From: Candidatus Eiseniibacteriota bacterium
Lineage (GTDB): Bacteria > Eisenbacteria > RBG-16-71-46
Reading direction: 5' to 3'
Assembly (NCBI GenBank): GCA_903921835.1
Contig: CAIXRL010000700.1
Coordinates: 1 to 7,742 of the forward strand
Length of the DNA stretch: 7,742 nucleotides
Numbering within the stretch: position 1 is the first letter of the stretch; the number at the start of each line of letters is the position of its first letter. Below are positions 1 to 5,216 of this stretch, one piece after another. The notes below the pieces were generated by a model. It saw only the letters and a program-made list of their open reading frames with translations, ran no database searches and was not told where the DNA came from. Position numbers and translations under genes: made by a program.

Positions 1-108
1 CAGCCGCTCCACCACGGACCCGCGCATCAATGGCTGCTCGCTCAGCGCGCGCAGTTGCTCGCGAAGCCGGCGGCGCCGGCGTTGGACCTGTGCCCGGTTC
101 GATTCCAT
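1..108 (-). CDS. N-terminal part of a small basic protein, DUF6788-like (partial)
   Basis: Reading leftward from ATG at 108-106, 36 codons stay open to the window edge; the rest of the gene lies outside. The visible protein begins MESNRAQVQ and continues as an Arg-rich helix (five Arg in a row at residues 10-14, then LREQLRALSEQ), followed by LMRGSVVERL at residues 27-36. A short basic helix leading into a G-S-V/L turn just before an expected RCGKPxCRC cysteine cluster is the layout I know from DUF6788-type small proteins, which are often found beside transposase genes. The diagnostic cysteines would fall beyond the window, so the family call is tentative. A well-placed promoter lies immediately upstream (117-144), and no Shine-Dalgarno fits between it and the ATG. 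The function of this family is not established; a link to a mobile element is inference. It could also be an unrelated Arg-rich protein. Confidence 0.5.
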   Translation of the reverse strand, partial: MESNRAQVQRRRRRLREQLRALSEQPLMRGSVVERL

Positions 109-116
109 GTATGTAT

Positions 117-144
117 CTTATATCGCTAACCAGACTCGTGTCCA
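117..144 (-). promoter_or_regulatory. Sigma-70-type promoter for the leftmost gene
   Basis: Read on the minus strand there is a -35 element TGGACA (144-139; 5 of 6 to TTGACA), a 16-bp spacer, and a -10 element TATAAG (122-117; 5 of 6 to TATAAT). The stretch is AT-rich relative to the window. Transcription would start about seven bases downstream, near 110, while the ATG is at 108-106, so the message would have almost no 5' leader. The match is by eye. Confidence 0.5.
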
Positions 145-287
145 CCATGTTTATCGCCTTTTGGGCGCAATCGCCTCGAGCCGTAGATCCAAACGTCTCA
201 TGGCGTTAGCCGAGAATCGCCGCCCTTAGAGCGGAGTTATGGGCACAGCGGGCGCCGACTGCCAAGCGACTCCTGGGACAGGACACC

Positions 288-467
288 AGCCCGGACGATT
301 CACGAGCCCGCCGCCTGCGAGTGCGATCTGCGCGTCATCCACTGCGAAGCTCGACCGGCCGCTGTCCTCATCGTGTTGACAACACGGTTCCGGCGCGGCC
401 GGCCGATCTTCTTGCGGCCAACACACATCTCGCACCCTCGGCTGGCGGTTCGTGAATCGTCCGGGCT
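288..467. repeat. 180-bp imperfect palindrome (foldback) with 18-bp perfect outer arms
   Basis: The outer arms match perfectly as reverse complements: AGCCCGGACGATTCACGA at 288-305 and its complement at 450-467. Inside them, further blocks pair in order: 321-326 with 430-435 (GTGCGA), 346-349 with 408-411, 355-362 with 395-402 (CCGGCCGC), and 373-378 with 380-385 (GTGTTG around one central A). The left-plus-right coordinate sums stay between 755 and 758, so all blocks belong to one long hairpin centred near 379, broken by internal loops and one-base shifts. Several imperfect columns would be G-U pairs in a minus-strand RNA. The element begins 5 bp beyond the stop codon of the membrane-protein gene, so that transcript would carry it in its 3' end. 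I see no clear target-site duplication and no T tract. It could be a MITE-like insertion, a decayed inverted duplication, or a structured RNA or processing site. Confidence 0.75.
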
Positions 468-472
468 AGCGG

Positions 473-880
473 TCAGCGGCGGGGCTCCTGGCTGGACTGA
501 CGACGCGCGACCAGCGCACCGCCGAACCACCCCGCACCCACGGTCAGCAGGAAGACGGTGACCGCCCTGGAGCTGATCCTGGGGCTCATCGCGAATCCCA
601 CAAGGGCGACCAACAGCCCGATGAGCGCTCCGTCCTGTCGCTGGCGATCCGCCACCCTTCGCAGCGCCCAGGCCGCGACAGCTGCGGTCACGAGGACCTG
701 GAGCAGGTCGCCAGTAGAACCACCGAGGTGCGATGCGAACTGGGCAATCCGCGACTGATCCGGGGCTCCACGAACCTGGAACGCCAGGCGGAATGCGTAG
801 CCTGTGGTGACGAGCGTGATGATCCCGAGCACCGCCAGCTGGGAACCCAGGCTGGCCAGGAGAATGCGTATCCCTCTCAT
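473..880 (-). CDS. Small four-helix integral membrane protein, function unknown
   Basis: A 135-residue protein that I do not recognise. It has a short basic N terminus (MRGIR) and four likely transmembrane stretches at about residues 6-32, 55-75, 83-99 and 105-126. A polar segment at 36-54 (GAPDQSRIAQFASHLGGS) lies between helices 1 and 2, an Arg-rich loop (RRVADRQRQD) between 2 and 3, and a charged tail RRQSSQEPRR at the end. Positive charges at the N terminus, the 2-3 loop and the C terminus suggest both ends lie in the cytoplasm. There are no catalytic motifs or cysteines. The start is well supported: a GGGAGGT ribosome site lies six bases before the ATG. The gene is separated by 258 bp from the metal exporter upstream on the same strand, so it may have its own promoter. 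Downstream it runs directly into the 180-bp palindrome. Real gene: fairly sure; role: unknown. Confidence 0.8.
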   Translation of the reverse strand: MRGIRILLASLGSQLAVLGIITLVTTGYAFRLAFQVRGAPDQSRIAQFASHLGGSTGDLLQVLVTAAVAAWALRRVADRQRQDGALIGLLVALVGFAMSPRISSRAVTVFLLTVGAGWFGGALVARRQSSQEPRR

Positions 881-885
881 CCGTT

Positions 886-892
886 ACCTCCC
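886..892 (-). promoter_or_regulatory. Strong ribosome binding site of the membrane protein
   Basis: On the minus strand GGGAGGT lies six bases (counted from GGGAGG) before the ATG at 880-878, close to the ideal sequence and distance. It fixes the start of the 135-residue membrane protein and argues that this is a translated gene rather than a chance frame. Confidence 0.75.
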
Positions 893-935
893 GGATCCGC
901 CGGCAGTGCCTGGTCCACGAAGTGCCTCTTGTAAC

Positions 936-961
936 GCGTCACGGAGCCGGAACAGTGACGC
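936..961. repeat. 7-bp dyad in the leader of the membrane-protein gene
   Basis: GCGTCAC at 936-942 and GTGACGC at 955-961 are perfect reverse complements separated by 12 bases. The dyad lies 56 to 81 bp upstream of the start at 880, where an operator or leader hairpin would sit. No T tract follows on either strand, so a terminator is unlikely. A regulatory role is inference. Confidence 0.4.
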
Positions 962-1138
962 ACCTTCGCGTCGCCGACCGCGCGCAACCTCGGCTCGGAT
1001 GCAGGCTCCCGCGACGGCACGCGCCCTACAAGCTCCGTTTCTCCGGACGGGAAGGCCCGCGCAGGCGCCCCACCTGTCTGCCCGACGCAGAGCGGTTCCC
1101 CGATCTTCCGCCCAGGGGGTCGATGGACGCCGAAACGC

Positions 1139-2083
1139 TCAGCTCCCCGCGGGCCGGTCCAGCCCGACGTCGGCCCACGATGCCGGATCCTCGACCGACT
1201 CCAGGTGCGTGAGCACCGAGACGTTGGGAACCGCAGTGCGGACATCTGCCTCGATCCGCTCCAGCAGCACGTGGCCGTCGTGCACCGTCCACGCGCCCGG
1301 CACCAGCACGTGCACGCTGACGAACCGCCGCGCGCCCGCCTGCCGCGTGCGCAGGGCGTGGAAGTCAACCCCGTTGGAACGGTAGCGGTCCATCACGGCG
1401 AGCAGCGCCATCTGTTCCGCGGGCGAGACCGCGCGGTCCATCAGGCCGTGCACGGACTCGCGCACGATGCTCGTGCCGGTCCACACGATGTTGAGCGCCA
1501 CCAGCAGCGCGACGATCGAGTCGAGCGGCTGCCAGCCGGTCAGCGCGGTGGCCCAGACGCCCACCACGACGCCGACCGAGGTCCACACGTCCGTGAGCAG
1601 GTGATGCGCGTTGGCTTCGAGCGTGATGGACTGCTCGCGCCTGCCCGTGCGCAGCAGCACGAGCGCGACGACCAGGTTGAGCGCCGAGGCCGCGACCGCG
1701 ACCACCAGTCCCATGCCGACCTGCTCGAGCGGCTTCGGGTGGAGCAGCCGGGCGATGGCGGCCCAGCCGATGCTCACCGCCGCGACGAGGATGAGCGTGC
1801 CCTCGACGCCGCTCGAGAAGTACTCGGCCTTGCCGTGACCGTGCGGATGGTCGTCGTCCTCGGGGCGCGCGGCCACCGTGAGCATGGCCAGCGCCATCAT
1901 CGCGCCGGCCAAATTGACGAGCGACTCCAGCGCGTCGGACAGCAGCCCGACCGAGCCGGTCATGAGATAGGCCACGCCCTTGAGCCCCATCGTCACCAGC
2001 GCTGCGGCGATCGACAGGTACGCGAACCGCTTCAGCGAAGAGCGGCTCGCGAGACCGGAGCTTTTCGGGCGTGGCCTGGTCAA
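1139..2083 (-). CDS. Cation diffusion facilitator (CDF) family metal exporter
   Basis: A 314-residue inner-membrane antiporter expected to export a divalent metal (Zn, Fe, Mn, Co or similar) against protons. Six membrane helices occupy roughly residues 20-215 and a cytoplasmic ferredoxin-like domain follows to about 298. Family marks are TGSVGLLSDALESLVN in helix 2 (residues 42-57), HPHGHGKAEYFSSGVEG in the loop and helix 3 (79-95), and EANAHHLLTDVWTSVG in helix 5 (156-171). By alignment from memory to E. coli YiiP, the transport site is E53 and N57 (YiiP D45, D49) with H161 and D165 (YiiP H153, D157). His residues 258, 268, 271 and 293 lie in the C-terminal domain. Length is normal for the family. 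The start is TTG, because an in-frame stop lies 9 bp upstream and no ATG or GTG precedes helix 1; an AAGTAGG ribosome site sits 8 bases ahead. It is the second gene of an operon with the S1-type protein. Metal specificity cannot be read from the sequence. Confidence 0.93.
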   Translation of the reverse strand: MTRPRPKSSGLASRSSLKRFAYLSIAAALVTMGLKGVAYLMTGSVGLLSDALESLVNLAGAMMALAMLTVAARPEDDDHPHGHGKAEYFSSGVEGTLILVAAVSIGWAAIARLLHPKPLEQVGMGLVVAVAASALNLVVALVLLRTGRREQSITLEANAHHLLTDVWTSVGVVVGVWATALTGWQPLDSIVALLVALNIVWTGTSIVRESVHGLMDRAVSPAEQMALLAVMDRYRSNGVDFHALRTRQAGARRFVSVHVLVPGAWTVHDGHVLLERIEADVRTAVPNVSVLTHLESVEDPASWADVGLDRPAGS

Positions 2084-2091
2084 GAGGTCAG

Positions 2092-2098
2092 CCTACTT
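2092..2098 (-). promoter_or_regulatory. Ribosome binding site of the CDF exporter, overlapping the S1 stop codon
   Basis: On the minus strand AAGTAGG (6 of 7 to AAGGAGG) lies eight bases before the TTG start at 2083-2081. Its TAG is the stop codon of the upstream S1-type gene (2095-2093). It supports the TTG start and suggests translational coupling: ribosomes ending on the first gene would stop on the ribosome site of the second. Confidence 0.55.
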
Positions 2099-3823
2099 CG
2101 AGGCCTTGCCCTCGGTCTTGCGCTTGGCCTCTTCCATCGCCTTGCGCAGCGCGAGCGCCATCATCGTGGGCTCGTTCGGCGAGACGGGCGTGGACCACGA
2201 CTGCGGTCCGCGTTCCTCGCGGCCACCACGGCCGCCACCCGCGCCGCCGCGCCCCCCACCGAATCCGCCACGACCGCCGCCTGCACCGCCGCGGCCGCCA
2301 CGGTCCCCGCCACCTCCAAAACCGCCACCGCCGCCCATGCCGCCGCCCATGCCACCGCCACGCGCACCGCGGTCACCACCCGCGGGACGCTCGGAACGCG
2401 CCGGCCGGTCATCGACCTGCGGCGTCGCGCCCTCGAGCCGGAGGCGCAGCTTGCCCTCCTTGCTCTCGAGCATCTCGACGCGCACGACCTGGCCCACGGT
2501 GAAGTGTGCGGCGAGATCGGTGCCGCGCGGGAAGCCCGATTCCTCGCGCGGCATGAGTCCGCTCGCGCGCGGGCCGAACTCCGGCAGGTCGACGAAGACG
2601 CCGAAGGGCTTGATGCTGCCGACGCGGCCCTCGACCACCTCGCCCACCTCGGGCGTGCGGGCCGGCGGCAGCGAACCGGCGAGCGCCTCGCGCACGGAGA
2701 GCGCGATGCGCTTCTTGTCGGGCTCGACCGCGAGCACGACCGCTTCGATGGTCTGGCCGGTCTTGAAGACCTCCTTCACGTGGGTGACGCGGTGCAGCGC
2801 CGCCTGCGACACGTGCACGAGGCCGTCGATGCCGGACTCCAGCGAGACGAACGCGCCGAACTCGGTCATGCGCGCCACCGTGCCGGTGACGTGCGCGCCG
2901 ACAGCGTAGCGCGTCTCGATGCCCTCCCACGGATCGGCCGCCGCGGCCTTGATCGACAGCGCGAGCTTGGGCCGCCCGTCCTTGCCGGTGCCGATCTTGA
3001 GGATGCGGACCTTCACAGTGTCGCCTTCCTTCACGACCTGCTTGGGGTGCCCGACATGCGAGTGGCTCAGCTCGGAGATGTGCACGAGGCCGTCCACGCC
3101 GCCGAGGTCCACGAACGCGCCAAACGCCTCGAGCTTGCGGATCTTGCCCTCGCGCTCGTCACCGACGTTGAGCGTCGCGAGCAGGGCCTTGCCCTCTTCC
3201 GCTTCGCCGCGGCGCAGGAACTGCCGGCGCGAGAGCACGACGCTGCCGCGACCTTCCTCGACCGAGGTGACCACGAACTCCAGCGTGCGGCCGACGTACA
3301 CGGACGGGTCGGCGCAGAAGCCGGACTCGATCTGCGACATCGGGCAGAAACCGCGAACGCCCGTGATGTCGACGGCCAGCCCGCCCGAGTTGACCGCGGT
3401 GACCTTGCCGGGCACCGGCGCGCCGGAGGCATGCGCCTCGCGCAGCTGGCCGAGTGCGGCCTTCGGTTCGGTCTTGATGTTGGGCGCGAGCACGACCTGG
3501 TCGCCGGCCTCGATCACGTACAGATCGATCGTGTCGTCCACGGCCACGCGCAGCGTGCCGTCGTCGTTGCGGAAGTGACGCGTCTCGACGGCGCCCTCGC
3601 TGCGGCCACCGAAATCGACCAGCGTGTTCTCGTCGCCGATCGACACGACGCGCGCGCTCACTTTGGCGCCAACGCCGACCTCTTCTGTGCTCGGGGCGGG
3701 AGCGGCCTCCTCGTACGCGGCGAGTGCCTCCGCGAACTCTTCAGAGGGGCGTTCGGCATCCAGCTCGGCGTCAGTGGGCGTGGGCGTGGGCGTGGGGTCG
3801 GTGGGGGGCGTGTCGTGCGACAT
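2093..3823 (-). CDS. S1-domain RNA-binding protein (ribosomal S1-like) with RGG-rich tail
   Basis: A 576-residue cytoplasmic RNA-binding protein. Residues 1-48 are acidic and Pro/Thr-rich. Five S1 (OB-fold) repeats follow at about 50-118, 135-203, 220-292, 308-380 and 394-464. Repeats 3 and 4 are the most canonical, with FGAFVDLGGVDGLVHISELS and FGAFVSLESGIDGLVHVSQ. Repeats 1 and 2 are divergent (GGRSEGAVE; GVRGFCPMSQIE), as are the ribosome-anchoring first two repeats of ribosomal protein S1. Residues 482-540 are almost pure Gly/Arg with six RGG triplets (at 488, 508, 511, 518, 525, 532), then a basic helical end (about 553-572). E. coli S1 has six repeats, so this is one short but gains the tail. 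It may be the cell's ribosomal S1 (rpsA) or a paralogue that binds mRNA; the window cannot tell. ATG at 3823 is preceded by AGGCAGG at 7 bases. First gene of the operon with the CDF exporter, and divergent from the efflux operon. Confidence 0.9.
   Translation of the reverse strand: MSHDTPPTDPTPTPTPTDAELDAERPSEEFAEALAAYEEAAPAPSTEEVGVGAKVSARVVSIGDENTLVDFGGRSEGAVETRHFRNDDGTLRVAVDDTIDLYVIEAGDQVVLAPNIKTEPKAALGQLREAHASGAPVPGKVTAVNSGGLAVDITGVRGFCPMSQIESGFCADPSVYVGRTLEFVVTSVEEGRGSVVLSRRQFLRRGEAEEGKALLATLNVGDEREGKIRKLEAFGAFVDLGGVDGLVHISELSHSHVGHPKQVVKEGDTVKVRILKIGTGKDGRPKLALSIKAAAADPWEGIETRYAVGAHVTGTVARMTEFGAFVSLESGIDGLVHVSQAALHRVTHVKEVFKTGQTIEAVVLAVEPDKKRIALSVREALAGSLPPARTPEVGEVVEGRVGSIKPFGVFVDLPEFGPRASGLMPREESGFPRGTDLAAHFTVGQVVRVEMLESKEGKLRLRLEGATPQVDDRPARSERPAGGDRGARGGGMGGGMGGGGGFGGGGDRGGRGGAGGGRGGFGGGRGGAGGGRGGREERGPQSWSTPVSPNEPTMMALALRKAMEEAKRKTEGKASK
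2207..2380 (-). repeat. Gly/Arg-coding low-complexity tract (RGG region) inside the S1-type gene
   Basis: This part of the S1-type gene codes for residues 482-539. It is built of short imperfect repeats, including a 12-bp unit coding GGMG repeated near 2330-2354 and a seven-residue period RGGAGGG / RGGFGGG / RGGAGGG. The reading frame is intact throughout, and the repeat units are multiples of three bases, so gain or loss of units would keep the frame. Confidence 0.8.
3774..3796. repeat. Hexanucleotide tandem repeat GTGGGC, about 3.8 copies
   Basis: GTGGGC is repeated head to tail near the 5' end of the S1-type gene. On the coding strand it encodes the Pro-Thr alternation at residues 10-17. 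Each unit is two codons, so slippage would change the length of the N-terminal linker without breaking the frame. Confidence 0.7.
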
Positions 3824-4046
3824 GGACGGGCCTGCCTATTCGGTGTGTAGTGGACGAGCGCGGTCGCCGGCCTCCCGAAAGCGGCCCGGCGTCAGAGCCA
3901 GGTGAAGATTCGGGGGAACGATGTTGCCGCAGGAACCCTTCCGACCGCAAGTCGTCTAGGATAGGGTGGCTGCCGATGCCCGCCCTGGGCCCGGCGCCAA
4001 CGATACCCCCCCACGTGGAATGACCCCAGCTCCCGGACTCCCCGAC
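3824..4046. promoter_or_regulatory. Divergent intergenic region between the S1-type operon and the efflux operon
   Basis: Both operons must start within this stretch. On the plus strand TAGGAT at 3957-3962 is a possible -10 element (4 of 6) but has no matching -35 at a normal distance. On the minus strand I find no convincing pair. The ribosome site of the S1-type gene, AGGCAGG, is at 3831-3837. I see no clear operator palindrome and no regulator gene of the TetR or MarR kind next to the pump. Confidence 0.4.
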
Positions 4047-5216
4047 ATGCCGCGATGCTCCCGCTACGCTCGTGTTCCGTTCCTTGCCGCCACGCTGCTG
4101 ATGGGGGTCGCCGTCCTGATGTCGTCCGGTTGTGGCGGAAAAGCGCCCCTGCGCAACCCGAAGGTCCCGGTCACCGTGGCGAAGGTCGTCCAGCGTCCGA
4201 TGCCGTACGCGCTGCAGGCCACCGGCACGGTCGAACCCATCCAGACGGCCAACGTCGGCTCGCAGGTGGGCGGCGTCGTGACGCGGATCGCGTTCCGCGA
4301 GGGTGATGAGGTGCGCGCCGGCCAGCCGCTGTTCGAGCTCGACCCGCGGCCGTTCCGCGCCGCGCTGCTCCAGGCGCAGGGCGCCCTGGCCCGGGACCGC
4401 GCGCAGTTGCGGACGGCGCAGCTCGCGGAGGAACGCGCGGCGTCGCTCTTCCGCCAGAACCTGCTGGCGCAGTCCGACTGGGACACCGCGCGCAGCACCG
4501 CCGACGGGCTGCGCGGCACCGTCGAGGCCGACTCCGCCGCCGCCGTCAGCGCGCGGCTCAATCTCGAGTACTCCACGATCCGTTCGCCGATCGCCGGCCG
4601 CGCGGGGCGTTTCATGGTGCACGTGGGCGACTACATGAAGGCCGCGACCTCGGACCCGCTCGTCACCGTGAACCAGCTGCGCCCGATCAACGTGCGGTTC
4701 GCCGTCTCCGAATCAGACCGCCGGAGCGTCGAGCGCTACCGCCGCGGGAATCCCCGCGTCATGGTGCACGCCTCGAGCGACGATTCGACCGAGATCGCGG
4801 GCCGGCTCGCGTTCGTGGACAACGCCATCGACCCGGCGACCGGCACCCTGACGATCAAGGGCGAGTTCCCCAACGCCGACGGGAGGCTGTGGCCCGGCGA
4901 GTTCGTGGAAGTGCGCCTGGTGCTCGAGGTCCAGAAGGACGCGATCGTCGTGCCGTTCCCGGCGATCGGCAACGGCCAGCAGGGCACGTACGTCTACGTG
5001 GTCAACCCGGACTCCAGCGCGACGATGCGCCCGGTCACCGTGCTGCGCTCCGACGACGTCTCCGCCGTGATCACCAGCGGCCTGAAGCCCGGCGAGACGG
5101 TCGTGACCGACGGCCAGTTCCGCATCTCCCCCGGCTCGAAGCTCGTCATCCGCGACATGAGCGCGGCCCGGGGCGCCGGCGCCGCGGGGTCCCGCAAGGG
5201 CGCAGCCCGTCGATGA
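4047..5216 (+). CDS. RND efflux pump periplasmic adaptor (membrane fusion protein, MdtA/AcrA type)
   Basis: With the chosen ATG the protein has 389 residues, normal for the family. It links the inner-membrane RND permease to an outer-membrane channel. Residues 1-28 form a signal peptide (basic MPRCSRYAR, then a hydrophobic core at 12-25) ending LMSSGC, so Cys29 may be lipid-modified; Ser at -3 is an unusual lipobox. The barrel-sandwich halves are at about 60-100 (TGTVEPIQTANVGSQVGG, REGDEVRAGQPLFELDP) and 176-200 (STIRSPIAGRAGRF, HVGDYM). They flank an Ala/Arg-rich alpha-hairpin (105-170). The beta-barrel follows at about 212-292 with the signature FVDNAIDPATGTLTIKGEFPN, then the membrane-proximal domain (298-370) and a Gly/Arg tail. 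The start is uncertain: GTG at 3966 and ATG at 4020 are in frame. I chose 4047 because it gives a compact signal peptide, although no good ribosome site precedes it. Overlaps the permease by ATGA. Confidence 0.93.
   Translation: MPRCSRYARVPFLAATLLMGVAVLMSSGCGGKAPLRNPKVPVTVAKVVQRPMPYALQATGTVEPIQTANVGSQVGGVVTRIAFREGDEVRAGQPLFELDPRPFRAALLQAQGALARDRAQLRTAQLAEERAASLFRQNLLAQSDWDTARSTADGLRGTVEADSAAAVSARLNLEYSTIRSPIAGRAGRFMVHVGDYMKAATSDPLVTVNQLRPINVRFAVSESDRRSVERYRRGNPRVMVHASSDDSTEIAGRLAFVDNAIDPATGTLTIKGEFPNADGRLWPGEFVEVRLVLEVQKDAIVVPFPAIGNGQQGTYVYVVNPDSSATMRPVTVLRSDDVSAVITSGLKPGETVVTDGQFRISPGSKLVIRDMSAARGAGAAGSRKGAARR

Larger units (their letters stand above)
109..472. other. Non-coding region between the leftmost gene and the membrane protein
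   Basis: I find no convincing coding sequence here. The short open frames on either strand have no recognisable motifs and no ribosome site. The left third is less GC-rich than the genes and carries the promoter for the leftmost gene. The right half is taken up by the 180-bp imperfect palindrome at 288-467. A small hairpin-capable CGCC/GGCG pair around a T-rich loop sits near 157-170, with no T tract after it, so I do not call it a terminator. Confidence 0.6.

Noticed and set aside
376..381. TTGACA, a perfect -35 hexamer
   Set aside because: No -10-like sequence lies 15-19 bp downstream (the DNA there is all G/C), and the hexamer is explained as the centre of the long palindrome.
288..467. 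The palindrome as an integron attC site or a simple rho-independent terminator
   Set aside because: The ends do not carry the RYYYAAC and GTTRRRY core sites of attC, and neither strand has a T tract after the stem.
877..1368. A minus-strand open frame across the gap between the membrane protein and the CDF exporter
   Set aside because: Its first part is a shifted-frame shadow of the CDF gene and its last part has no recognisable features or ribosome site.
2207..2380. Short GC-rich repeats that might suggest a CRISPR or VNTR array
   Set aside because: There are no constant repeats with unique spacers; the pattern is codon-level low complexity encoding Gly and Arg in an intact frame.
1205..3850. 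An 881-codon open frame on the plus strand opposite the S1-type gene and the metal exporter
   Set aside because: Its translation is an Arg/His/Ala/Asp-rich string without any domain, as expected from reading the complement of GC-rich genes. The minus-strand products are clear family members over the same DNA.
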